Assembly: GCA_030433215.1 (NCBI GenBank)
Contig: JAUIMC010000011.1
Location: forward strand, 1-64,000
Length of the DNA stretch: 64,000 nt
Direction of reading: 5' to 3'
Source of the DNA: Alphaproteobacteria bacterium
Lineage (GTDB): Bacteria; Pseudomonadota; Alphaproteobacteria; Caulobacterales; Parvularculaceae
Positions 34,985 to 43,349 of the stretch are shown piece by piece; the first letter of the stretch is position 1, and every line of letters begins with the position of its first letter. The notes beneath the pieces are model-generated. The model was not told the origin of the DNA and searched no databases. It was given only the letters and a program-made list of their open reading frames with translations. The translations under genes and the position numbers were made by a program.

Positions 34985-35151
34985 CATTTTGCCGCCCCGG
35001 CTGCAAGGCCCGCTTTGACCATGGGGAAACAGGCGCGTCCATTCGCCAAAACAAGAGCCGCGTTCACGGCCTTATGAACTCCGCTCATGTCTCGTAAATC
35101 GAGCGCAGGCGCCTTATGTCACCCCTTGGCTGAGATTCGAGGACAGTTCCG

Positions 35152-36108
35152 ATGAAAATGACCCGCTTGTTGATCCTGGGCTCCGGGCCCGCCGGCCTGA
35201 CGGCCGCCATCTACGCCGCGCGCGCGGGGCTAAAGCCCCTGCTTGTGCACGGGCTGCAGCCCGGCGGCCAGATGACCATCACCACGGATGTCGAGAACTA
35301 TCCCGGCTTCGCCGACGTCATCCAGGGCCCCTGGCTGATGGAGCAAATGCAAAAGCAGGCCGAGCATGTGGGCACGGAATTCGCCAACGACCTCATCACC
35401 GATGTGGACCTCACGAAGCGGCCCTTCACCCTGACCGGCGACAGCGGCGAAACCTATGTCGCCGACGCCCTCGTCATCGCCACCGGCGCCCAGGCGAAAT
35501 GGCTCGGCCTTCCCACCGAGGAAAAGTTTCAGGGCTTCGGCGTTTCCGCCTGCGCTACCTGCGACGGGTTTTTCTATCGCGGCAAGGACGTGATCGTGGT
35601 CGGCGGCGGCAACACCGCCGTCGAGGAAGCGCTCTATCTCGCGGGCCTCGCCAAAAAGGTCACGCTCGTTCACCGCCGCGACGAGCTGCGCGCGGAAAAG
35701 ATTTTGCAAAAACGTCTCTTCAATACCGAGAATATCGACGTGATCTGGGATCACACGCTCGATGAAATTCTCGGCGATGAAAACCCGCTTGGCGTTACGG
35801 GCGCGCGCCTGAAACACATGCAGACCGGCGAAACACAAGACATAAAAGTCGACGGCGTCTTCATCGCCATCGGCCACAAGCCCTCGACCGAGCTCTTCCA
35901 GGGCAAGCTCGCCATGAAAGATCACGGCTATCTCGTCACCACGCCGGACTCGACCGCCACCGAAATCCCCGGCGTTTACGCCGCGGGCGACGTCACCGAC
36001 GATATCTACCGCCAGGCGGTGACGGCGGCGGGCATGGGCTGCATGGCCGCGCTCGAAGCGGAGAAGTTCCTCGCCGAAAGCGAAGTCGGGCTCGAAGCGG
36101 CGGAGTAA
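35152..36108 (+). CDS. trxB: thioredoxin-disulfide reductase
   Basis: This 318-residue FAD/NADPH enzyme has the FAD motif GSGPAG (10-15), the redox-active C-A-T-C at 134-137 in the NADPH domain, the NADPH motif GGGNTAVEEAL and a C-terminal FAD segment AAGDVTDD. It keeps thioredoxin reduced in the cytoplasm. The length is standard. It is a single gene whose stop abuts the stop of the convergent VOC gene. Confidence 0.95.
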   Translation: MKMTRLLILGSGPAGLTAAIYAARAGLKPLLVHGLQPGGQMTITTDVENYPGFADVIQGPWLMEQMQKQAEHVGTEFANDLITDVDLTKRPFTLTGDSGETYVADALVIATGAQAKWLGLPTEEKFQGFGVSACATCDGFFYRGKDVIVVGGGNTAVEEALYLAGLAKKVTLVHRRDELRAEKILQKRLFNTENIDVIWDHTLDEILGDENPLGVTGARLKHMQTGETQDIKVDGVFIAIGHKPSTELFQGKLAMKDHGYLVTTPDSTATEIPGVYAAGDVTDDIYRQAVTAAGMGCMAALEAEKFLAESEVGLEAAE

Positions 36109-36546
36109 TCAGGCCGCGGCAGCGCCGTCTTCCAGGCTGCAATTGATCATCCACTGCACGCCGAAGCGGTCCGTCGCCATGCCGAAATAGGAACCCCAGA
36201 AAGTTTCCTGCATCGGCATGGTCACGGCCCCGCCCTCGCTCAGTTTTGCAAAAGCGGCGTCGGCGTCCGCCGGCGAGGGCGGCGAATAGGAAATCGAAAA
36301 ATTATTGCCTTTGACGAGCGGGCCCGCATGACCTTGCGCCGTGTCGGAGCCCTGCAGCATGCCGCCTTCGAACGCCAAAGTCACATGCATGATGCGATCT
36401 TTTTCGTCTCCGGCGACTTGCGCCATCTCCGGCGGACCGTCGGAAAAGCGCTGCATAACGGCGAACTCACCGCCGAGAACTGATTTGTAAAACTCAAACG
36501 CCTCTTCGCAGTCGCCGTCAAAAGTCAGATAGATATTAAGACTCAT
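36109..36546 (-). CDS. VOC family protein (PhnB-like)
   Basis: This 145-residue protein belongs to the PhnB/glyoxalase-like branch: it starts LNIYLTFDGDCEEAFEFYKSVLGGE, has MHVTLAFEGGMLQGSD and ends WGSYFGMATDRFGVQWMINC. These small proteins are often annotated as PhnB, but few have a known activity. It stands 21 bases downstream of the BKACE gene on the same strand and may share its transcript. Confidence 0.87.
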   Translation of the reverse strand: MSLNIYLTFDGDCEEAFEFYKSVLGGEFAVMQRFSDGPPEMAQVAGDEKDRIMHVTLAFEGGMLQGSDTAQGHAGPLVKGNNFSISYSPPSPADADAAFAKLSEGGAVTMPMQETFWGSYFGMATDRFGVQWMINCSLEDGAAAA

Positions 36547-36567
36547 GCCCGTCTCCCCAGTCTGACG

Positions 36568-37428
36568 TCAGGAAAGGCCGAGCCTAGCACGGGTTTCCGC
36601 CGCAGTCGTAATCTCCCGGCCCGCCTCGCGCGCCGCCGCCGCCAGCGCCTCGATCATCTGGCCGTTGGACGAGGCTTTCTCGCCATCCGGCAGGTAGAAA
36701 CAGTCCTCGAGCCCGGTGCGCAAATTGCCGCCAAGCTCCGCCGCGCGCCGGTGAACCGCCCAGACGTCGTCGCGCCCGATCACCGTCGCCTGCCAGGGCA
36801 TCCCTTCTTTTTTATATTTGATGAGCAGCGGCAGAAGATCGGGGTCGGCGGGCATGCCGCTGGCGACGCCCATGACGAAATTATAGTCGGCGTGATCGGT
36901 CATGCCGTTTTCCATATAAAGCCCGACCGAACGGACAATGCCGATATCGAAACATTCGAATTCGGGGATGATCCCCACTTCCTTCATGACGTCGATGAAG
37001 TCTTTCACTTTCGAAACCGGATTGTCGAAAGTCATGGGCGGCCAGGCCCAGGCGCCGTCCCTGCGCGTCTTCAGATAATTCAGCGTGCCGGCGTTGCAAG
37101 CGGCCATTTCCGGGCGGCAGACACGCAGATAATCGAGCACATAACCGTAATCCTGGCCGATGACGCCGGTGGTCATGTTGATGACGACGCCGGGACAGGC
37201 CGCGCGGATCGCGTCGTTGATCTCGGTGCAGATCGCCGGGTCCCAGGTCGGGAGATGACCCTTGCCCGCTTCCTGCTGGCGGTAATGCACATGCATGATC
37301 GTGGCGCCCGCGTCGAAAGCGCGCCTCGCTTCCGCGGCCATGTCTTCGGGCGTCACCGGCACGGGATGCTGTTCGGGATTGGTGAGAACGCCGGTCAGCG
37401 CGCAGGTGACGATGGCTTTTTCGGTCAT
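36568..37428 (-). CDS. BKACE (3-keto-5-aminohexanoate cleavage enzyme) family protein
   Basis: This 286-residue TIM-barrel protein is of the BKACE/DUF849 family. It has ITCALTG-like MTEKAIVTCALTGV at the N-terminus and the zinc ligands H46-V-H48 (TIMHVHYR), at the same positions as in the lysine-fermentation enzyme. Family members condense a beta-keto acid with acetyl-CoA and release acetoacetate plus a new CoA ester. It starts two bases after the biotin-carboxylase stop and so belongs to the acyl-CoA carboxylase operon. The true substrate cannot be read from sequence alone. Confidence 0.88.
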   Translation of the reverse strand: MTEKAIVTCALTGVLTNPEQHPVPVTPEDMAAEARRAFDAGATIMHVHYRQQEAGKGHLPTWDPAICTEINDAIRAACPGVVINMTTGVIGQDYGYVLDYLRVCRPEMAACNAGTLNYLKTRRDGAWAWPPMTFDNPVSKVKDFIDVMKEVGIIPEFECFDIGIVRSVGLYMENGMTDHADYNFVMGVASGMPADPDLLPLLIKYKKEGMPWQATVIGRDDVWAVHRRAAELGGNLRTGLEDCFYLPDGEKASSNGQMIEALAAAAREAGREITTAAETRARLGLS

Positions 37429-37430
37429 GT

Positions 37431-39389
37431 TTATTCCTCCGCCTTTAACGCGACGAGTTTCGCGCGGATCGCGACCTGATCGCCTTCCCTGGCGAACACC
37501 TCAGCGACAACGCCGTCGCGCGGGGCTTTTAGCTGATGCTCCATCTTCATCGCCTCGATGGTGGCGACCACGGTTCCCTTCGAGACAGGATCGCCGGTGC
37601 CGATGCGAAGGCTCGTCACAAGCCCCGCCATGGGCGCTTTCACCAGATCGTCGCCGCCCGCGCCTTCGCTCGCCGGCGCCAGGGTCAAATCCGTATAGCG
37701 CTCCCAGGCGCCGTCGCAGTCGATCTCAAGATGAGAGTGGTTGCGCGCATAACGCGCCTCGCCAATGCGGTTGGCATGGCGATAACGGATCGTGTCTTCC
37801 GTCTTTGACAGAACCTCTATCGTCGCTTCCGCGCCGCCATGAGAAGCCGTCACTTTCGCGCCGTCGAGCGCGATTTCGGCCTTGATGATCTCGCCGCTGC
37901 TATTGACGAGATGCAAGGGAAAGCCCGCTCCCCCGCGCGACCGCCAGCCGGTCAGAAGATCGCCAAAAGGCAGGTCAACCATTGCCGCGCCGGCAAGCGC
38001 CAACGCCGCGGCGCGGCCGGGGGCTTCGCGTTTTGTCAGGCGGTCAAGGTTGCGTTCGATATAGCCGGTGTCCGCCTCGCTTTTCGCAAAAGCGTCGTCT
38101 TCGAGAAGCGCAATCAGAAAGTCCCGGTTATGAGCAAAGCCGAGCAGCTTCGTCTGCCGCAGGGCGGCGGCGAGCTTCGCCCGCGCTTCATCCCGCGTTG
38201 CGCCATAGGCGATGACTTTCGCAATCATCGGATCATAAAAGGTCGTGACAATATCCCCGGCCTCGACGCCCGCATCGATGCGCACGTCCTCCATGTCGGG
38301 GAATTCGAGCAAGCGCACTTTCCCCGAATGTGGCATGAAGCCTTGCGCCGGGTCTTCGGCGTAAAGCCGCGTCTCGATGGCGTGCCCTTCGAAGTCGATG
38401 TCGTCCTGATCGAAGGGCAGCGCAGCGCCTTCGGCCACGCTGAGCTGAAGATCCACGAGGTCTAGCCCCGTCACCAGTTCCGTCACCGGATGCTCGACCT
38501 GAAGGCGCGTGTTCATTTCAAGGAAATAAAACTCGTCGCGTGCGGGGTCATAGAGAAACTCCACCGTCCCCGCGCCGACATAACCGACCGACTGCGCCGC
38601 CTTCACCGCGGCGGCGCCCATCTCCTCGCGTTTTTCCGCGCTGATCACCGGAGACGGCGCTTCCTCGATGACTTTCTGGTTTCGCCGCTGCGGGGAGCAA
38701 TCGCGCTCCCCAAGATGAACGCAGTTTCCGTGGGCGTCGGCGAAAACCTGAATCTCCACATGGCGCGCACCCGTGACCGCGCGTTCGATGATAAGCCGGT
38801 CGTCGCCGAAGGCGCTTTTCGCCTCCTTGCGCGCCGATTGAATCGCGTCGCTGAGCGCGGCCTTGTCTTCGACAATGCGCATGCCGCGCCCGCCGCCGCC
38901 GGCCGACGCCTTCACCATCACCGGGAAGCCGATCTTTTCGGCCTCCTGTACAAGCGTCTCTTCGGACTGGTCCTCGCCCTGATAGCCGGGCATGCACGGA
39001 ACGCCCGCCTCGATCATACGGGCCTTGGCTTCGGCCTTGTCGCCCATGGCGGCGATAGCCTGCGCCGGCGGGCCGACAAAAATCAGCCCCGCGTCGTTAC
39101 AGGCCCGCGCGAAATCCGCGCGTTCCGACAAGAAACCGTAGCCCGGATGCACCGCATCGGCGCCGGACGCTTTCGCCGCGCCGATCACCGCCTCGATATC
39201 GAGATAACTCTGCGCCGGCTCAGGCCCGCCAATGTGGACCGCTTCATCGGCCATGCGCACATGCAGCGCGTTCGCATCGGCGTCCGAAAAAACGGCGACG
39301 CTCGCGATCCCGCGCCCCCGCGCCGTCTTCATGATGCGGCAGGCGATTTCGCCGCGATTGGCGATGAGAAGTTTTCTGATGGCGCTCAT
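37431..39389 (-). CDS. acyl-CoA carboxylase alpha subunit (biotin carboxylase + BCCP)
   Basis: This 652-residue protein has a biotin carboxylase N-terminus (LIANRGEIACRIMKTARGRG, ATP grasp KASAGGGGRGMR, FLEMNTRLQVEHPVTE) and a C-terminal biotinyl domain with EAMKMEH, biotinylated Lys615. This is the domain plan of methylcrotonyl-, geranyl- or propionyl-CoA carboxylase alpha subunits. The ATG at 39389 overlaps the stop of the acyl-CoA dehydrogenase by four bases. It pairs with the carboxyltransferase at 40585-42195. Confidence 0.93.
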   Translation of the reverse strand: MSAIRKLLIANRGEIACRIMKTARGRGIASVAVFSDADANALHVRMADEAVHIGGPEPAQSYLDIEAVIGAAKASGADAVHPGYGFLSERADFARACNDAGLIFVGPPAQAIAAMGDKAEAKARMIEAGVPCMPGYQGEDQSEETLVQEAEKIGFPVMVKASAGGGGRGMRIVEDKAALSDAIQSARKEAKSAFGDDRLIIERAVTGARHVEIQVFADAHGNCVHLGERDCSPQRRNQKVIEEAPSPVISAEKREEMGAAAVKAAQSVGYVGAGTVEFLYDPARDEFYFLEMNTRLQVEHPVTELVTGLDLVDLQLSVAEGAALPFDQDDIDFEGHAIETRLYAEDPAQGFMPHSGKVRLLEFPDMEDVRIDAGVEAGDIVTTFYDPMIAKVIAYGATRDEARAKLAAALRQTKLLGFAHNRDFLIALLEDDAFAKSEADTGYIERNLDRLTKREAPGRAAALALAGAAMVDLPFGDLLTGWRSRGGAGFPLHLVNSSGEIIKAEIALDGAKVTASHGGAEATIEVLSKTEDTIRYRHANRIGEARYARNHSHLEIDCDGAWERYTDLTLAPASEGAGGDDLVKAPMAGLVTSLRIGTGDPVSKGTVVATIEAMKMEHQLKAPRDGVVAEVFAREGDQVAIRAKLVALKAEE

Positions 39390-40567
39390 GCCTTGTTCGA
39401 TTTGCCGGGCAGCGTGCCCATATATTTGCAGATGATGGAGAGCATCACCTCGTCGGCGCCGCCGCCAATGGAAGCAAGCCTCCCGTCGCGATAGGCGCGG
39501 CTGACCGGCGTTTCCTCCATAAAGCCCATGCCGCCCCAATATTGCAGGCACGCATCGTTCACTTCGCGCGCGACGCGTCCGGCTTTCAGCTTCGCCATGG
39601 AGGCGAGCATGACGGCGTCTTCGCCCGCCATCATTTTCTCCACCGCATCCCAGGTGAGCGAGCGCAGCATCTGCACTTCCGTTTTCAGTTCGGCGAGGCG
39701 GAAATGCACCACCTGATTGTCGAGAATGGACTTGCCGAAGGCCTTGCGCTGGCGCGCATAGTCGACGGTTTCGTCGATAGTTTCATCGAGACTGATGAGC
39801 ATCGACAGGGCGCACCAGAGCCGCTCCTCCTGAAACTGCATCATCTGATACATGAAGCCCGCGCCCTCCTCGCCGATGCGATAGCGCTGCGGGACGCGCA
39901 CATCCTCGAAGAAAAATTCCGCCGTATCGGAGGAGCGCATGCCAAGTTTCTTGAGCTTGCGCGCAACGGTAACGCCTTCGCGGTGCTTGCCGCTGTCGTC
40001 TTTCAATGGCAGACAGATCAGCGTCTTGTTCTGGTGCACCGGTCCGTCGCCGGTATTCGCGAGAAGGCACATCCAGTCGGCCTGCGTCCCGCTGGTGGTC
40101 CACATCTTGCCGCCGTTTATGACGTAGTCGTCGCCGTCTTTTTTCGCCGTCGTCTTGATCGAGGCGACGTCGGACCCGGCGCCGACCTCGGAGACGCCGA
40201 GACAGGCGACATACTCGCCGGAAATGGACGGCTTCAGAAAATCCTCTTTGGCGTCGTCCGTGCCGAAGCGCGCCAGCGCCGGCGTCGCCATGTCGGTCTG
40301 GACACCGATCGCCATGGGCACGCCGCCGCATTTGATATGACCCAGCGTTTCCGCAACGACCGCGCCGTATGACCAGTCGAGCCCCATGCCGCCATAGGCT
40401 TCCGGTTTGGTGACGCCCAAGAGGCCGAGATCGCCCAACCCCTTGAACACCTCATGGGCGGGAAAGACGCCCGCCTCTTCCCACTCCTCCACATGCGGAT
40501 TGATTTCCGCCTCGATAAAACTCTTCAGCGTCTTGCGGATCTGGTCGTGTTCTGTGGTGAGTTTCAT
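39386..40567 (-). CDS. acyl-CoA dehydrogenase
   Basis: This 393-residue flavoprotein has the family segments CLGVSEVGAGSDVASIKTTA, MWTTSGTQADW and the C-terminal QYWGGMGFMEETPVSRAYRDGR. It makes a 2,3-enoyl-CoA, passing electrons to ETF. In a carboxylase operon it could act like isovaleryl-CoA (liuA) or citronellyl-CoA (atuD) dehydrogenase. The ATG at 40567 is preferred over one seven codons upstream that overlaps the carboxyltransferase gene. GGAGAAGG lies just upstream. Confidence 0.92.
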   Translation of the reverse strand: MKLTTEHDQIRKTLKSFIEAEINPHVEEWEEAGVFPAHEVFKGLGDLGLLGVTKPEAYGGMGLDWSYGAVVAETLGHIKCGGVPMAIGVQTDMATPALARFGTDDAKEDFLKPSISGEYVACLGVSEVGAGSDVASIKTTAKKDGDDYVINGGKMWTTSGTQADWMCLLANTGDGPVHQNKTLICLPLKDDSGKHREGVTVARKLKKLGMRSSDTAEFFFEDVRVPQRYRIGEEGAGFMYQMMQFQEERLWCALSMLISLDETIDETVDYARQRKAFGKSILDNQVVHFRLAELKTEVQMLRSLTWDAVEKMMAGEDAVMLASMAKLKAGRVAREVNDACLQYWGGMGFMEETPVSRAYRDGRLASIGGGADEVMLSIICKYMGTLPGKSNKA

Positions 40568-40584
40568 GCTGTCACCTTCTCCTG

Positions 40585-42195
40585 TCACATCCTTGCGACG
40601 CCGAAGACATTCGGCCTCAGCGCGCGGCTTTCGCCCTCCGCCACAGTGTCGAGACAGAAGGCCAGCACTTTTCGCGAATCCCGCGGATCAATGAGCCCGT
40701 CATCCCAAAGGCGCGCCGTCGCGAAGAGCGCCGTAGACTCCGCGTCATATTGCTCGGTGATGTGCTTCGCCATGCCGTCGAGAAACTCGGCGTTTGGCTC
40801 CTCGCCCTTCTTGCGCGCGCCCTCTTCGGCGACGATGCGCATGGTTTTCGCCGCCTGTTCGCCGCCCATCACCGCGATGCGGTTATTGGGCCAGGCGAAG
40901 ATGAAGCGCGGATCGAAAGCGCGTCCGCACATGCCGTAATTCCCCGCGCCAAACGACGCGCCGATATGGAGCGTCAGCTTCGGCACGCGCATATTCGTCA
41001 CCGCCTGGATCATCTTCGAGCCATGCTTGACGATGCCATTCTGTTCGGCGTCGGTGCCGACGAGATAGCCGGTGGTGTTCTGCAAAAAGACGACCGGATT
41101 GCCCGCCTGCTCCATCAGCTGAATGAACTGCGCGACCTTCGCGGCGCCGTCGGCGTCGATGGGGCCGTTATTGGAGACGATCCCGACGTCATGGCCGGCA
41201 ATGGCGGCCTGCGTGCACAGCGTCGCGGGACCGTAACCATCCTTGAAGCCGAGCATGTCCGAGCCGTCGACGAGACGCGCGATCACCTCGCGGCTGTCAT
41301 AGGGTTGGCGGTAATCGACCGGAACGATGCCGAGCAAATCTTCGGCAGCGTAAAGCGGTTCGTCATAGCTCTTCGTTTCGCCCGCCTTGTTCCAGCCAAG
41401 CTTCGAGACGATCTCTCGCGCGATGCGCACGCCGTCGCCGTCGTCCTCGGCCATATATTCCGCTGTGCCGGAGACGTGGTAGTGCATTTCCGCGCCGCCG
41501 AGCTCTTCATCCGTGGCGATCTCGCCTGTGGCGGCTTTCAGGAGCGGCGGTCCGGCGAGGAAAACTTTCGACTTGCCGCGCACCGCGACCACATAATCGG
41601 AAAGCCCGGTCTGATAGGCGCCGCCCGCTGTTGACGATCCGTGCACCACGGAAATCACCGGACAGCCGGCGGCGGAAAGACGCGCCAGATTGGCGAAGGT
41701 GCGCCCGCCCGGCACAAACATCTCCGCCTGGCGCATCAGGTTCGCGCCGGCGCTTTCGATGAGCTGCACGAAGGGCAGTTTGTTTTCGAGCGCCAGCGCC
41801 TGCGCCCGCAGCGCCTTGTGAACGCCCATAGGCGTCGCGGCGCCGCCCTTGATGCCGCTGTCCGACGCCGACACGACGCAGCGGACACCGGAGATAAAAC
41901 CCAGCCCCGCAATCCCGCCGCCGCCGGAAATCGCCTTGTCGCCGTCATCGTCATGCATTTTATAGCCGCACAGCGTCGAGAGTTCGACGAAAGGCGCGCC
42001 GCGATCGAGGATGAGCGCCAGGCGTTCACGCGGCAGGAGCTGGCCCCGCTTTTCGAATTTCGGCCTGGCGCGCGCGGAGTTTTCGATGACCTTTTCTTCG
42101 AGCGCGCGAAACGCCCCGATCAGGTTCAAATGATCGGCGCGGTTCTTTGCGTAGCTTTCGCTGCGCGGATCGATGTCGCTTTCAAATACCGGCAT
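40585..42195 (-). CDS. acyl-CoA carboxylase beta subunit (carboxyltransferase)
   Basis: This 536-residue protein has the two carboxyltransferase halves of the MccB/GccB/PccB family: LLPRERLALILDRGAPFVELS, an N-terminal half with GVHKALRAQALALENKLPFVQLIESAGA, and a C-terminal half with VVFLQNTTGYLVG and IGASFGAGNYGMCGRAFDPRFIFAWPN-type sequence. It transfers CO2 from biotin to an acyl-CoA. It is the first gene of the operon carboxyltransferase, acyl-CoA dehydrogenase, alpha subunit, BKACE. The ATG at 42195 begins the family sequence; the upstream extension runs into the regulator. Confidence 0.93.
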   Translation of the reverse strand: MPVFESDIDPRSESYAKNRADHLNLIGAFRALEEKVIENSARARPKFEKRGQLLPRERLALILDRGAPFVELSTLCGYKMHDDDGDKAISGGGGIAGLGFISGVRCVVSASDSGIKGGAATPMGVHKALRAQALALENKLPFVQLIESAGANLMRQAEMFVPGGRTFANLARLSAAGCPVISVVHGSSTAGGAYQTGLSDYVVAVRGKSKVFLAGPPLLKAATGEIATDEELGGAEMHYHVSGTAEYMAEDDGDGVRIAREIVSKLGWNKAGETKSYDEPLYAAEDLLGIVPVDYRQPYDSREVIARLVDGSDMLGFKDGYGPATLCTQAAIAGHDVGIVSNNGPIDADGAAKVAQFIQLMEQAGNPVVFLQNTTGYLVGTDAEQNGIVKHGSKMIQAVTNMRVPKLTLHIGASFGAGNYGMCGRAFDPRFIFAWPNNRIAVMGGEQAAKTMRIVAEEGARKKGEEPNAEFLDGMAKHITEQYDAESTALFATARLWDDGLIDPRDSRKVLAFCLDTVAEGESRALRPNVFGVARM

Positions 42196-42219
42196 GGCCG
42201 CCGCCGCTCCGGGCTTGAC

Positions 42220-42243
42220 AAAACAATATGATCGTATTGTTTT
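42220..42243. promoter_or_regulatory. 24-base palindromic operator between divergent genes
   Basis: AAAACAATA (42220-42228) and TATTGTTTT (42235-42243) are perfect inverted arms around a central GATC, with one mismatch at the flanking position. The palindrome lies in the 48-base gap between the carboxylase operon and the TetR gene and ends at the base before the regulator's ATG. A TTGACA sits at 42215-42220. It is very probably the binding site of the TetR protein, controlling both directions. Confidence 0.75.
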
Positions 42244-42885
42244 ATGCTCATGAGCAACGCCCGTCAAGCCCCGGCTGCAGCCCCCGCCCTCAGCCGCCAG
42301 CAGGAAAAATCCGCCGCCATGCGCCTTCGGATCTGCAAGGCCGCGGCGAAACGGCTGGCGGCGAACGGCTATCACGGAACCTCCATCAAGCAGGTGGTGG
42401 AAGCGGCAAACGTCTCCCTCGGCGCGCTTCAGCACCACTTCCCGTCCAAGGACGATCTTGTGGAGGCGACGGCGGAATATCTTCTCGGCCGGTCGATCAC
42501 ATGGTTTCAGCGCATCAAGACCGAACTTGAAAAAGACAGAAGCGCTTTTGCGGAAGTGATGCGCCGGTCATGGGAAGAACAGTTCACAACGCCCGATTAC
42601 GGCGCGCTTCTTGAAATCCTCGTCGCGGCGCGCAGCGACGCGTCTTTGCGCAAACGCATCGCGCCGAAACTCGAAGACTGGCGCGACGGGATCGAAGCCG
42701 AAATGCGCGACCTCCTGACGCCCATCGCAAAGGACGCGGAAGAACTGAACGCCATCCTGACGATCGGCCGCTGCATGATGACGGGCCTCCTCGTTCATGA
42801 CGGTTTGCTCGGCGACGAGCAGCATATGCGCAACGTCATTGACGCCTGGGTCGGATTGGTCGCAGGCTCTGCGCGCAAGCAATAA
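42244..42885 (+). CDS. TetR/AcrR family transcriptional regulator
   Basis: This protein of up to 213 residues has a TetR helix-turn-helix (about 27-72: RLRICKAAAKRLAANGYHGTSIKQVVEAANVSLGALQHHFPSK-type) and a helical ligand domain. It probably represses the divergent carboxylase operon. The start is uncertain: ATG at 42244 or 42250 has no ribosome-binding site because the palindrome occupies that place, so the message may be leaderless; an internal ATG at 42319 has AGGAA upstream and would still keep the DNA-binding helix. It is followed 27 bases later by a thioesterase gene. Confidence 0.88.
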   Translation: MLMSNARQAPAAAPALSRQQEKSAAMRLRICKAAAKRLAANGYHGTSIKQVVEAANVSLGALQHHFPSKDDLVEATAEYLLGRSITWFQRIKTELEKDRSAFAEVMRRSWEEQFTTPDYGALLEILVAARSDASLRKRIAPKLEDWRDGIEAEMRDLLTPIAKDAEELNAILTIGRCMMTGLLVHDGLLGDEQHMRNVIDAWVGLVAGSARKQ

Positions 42886-42912
42886 CCCGCGTCCCGGCAC
42901 GACAGGTTCATC

Positions 42913-43341
42913 ATGACTAATATCGCAGACGATCTCGCGGCGCGCGCGCAGGAATCCGGCGCGGACTACCTCCCCGGCCTGTTAGGCCTTGAGTTCACGA
43001 ATTTCGGCGACGGCTGGGTTGAGGCGGAAGTGAAGGTGCGCAAAGCACTTATGGCGCCGAACGGCTTTCTTCACGCCGCGTCGGTGATCGGCCTTGCGGA
43101 TTCCGCCTGCGGCTATGGCTGCGTGCGCGCCCTCCCCGAAGGCGCGTCGGGCTTCACCACTATCGAATTGAAATCGAATTTTCTCGGCACGGCACGCGAC
43201 GGCGTCATTGAATGCCGCGCCGAGGCCAAACATCTCGGCCGCACAACGCAGCTCTGGGACGCAACGGTGAAACATCGCGAGTCGGAAAAAGTGATCGCCA
43301 TGTTCCGCTGCACGCAGATGGTGCTTTGGTCGAAACCCTAA
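42913..43341 (+). CDS. PaaI family thioesterase (hotdog fold)
   Basis: This 142-residue hotdog protein has FLHAASVIGLADSACGYGC on the central helix and TIELKSNFLGTARDGVIECRAEAKHLGRTTQLWDATV. His and Asp of the first segment match the PaaI-type site, with the usual HGG replaced by HAA. It likely hydrolyses a CoA thioester from the neighbouring acyl-CoA pathway. It follows the TetR gene on the same strand and is probably co-transcribed. Confidence 0.87.
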   Translation: MTNIADDLAARAQESGADYLPGLLGLEFTNFGDGWVEAEVKVRKALMAPNGFLHAASVIGLADSACGYGCVRALPEGASGFTTIELKSNFLGTARDGVIECRAEAKHLGRTTQLWDATVKHRESEKVIAMFRCTQMVLWSKP

Positions 43342-43349
43342 GCGACGCT

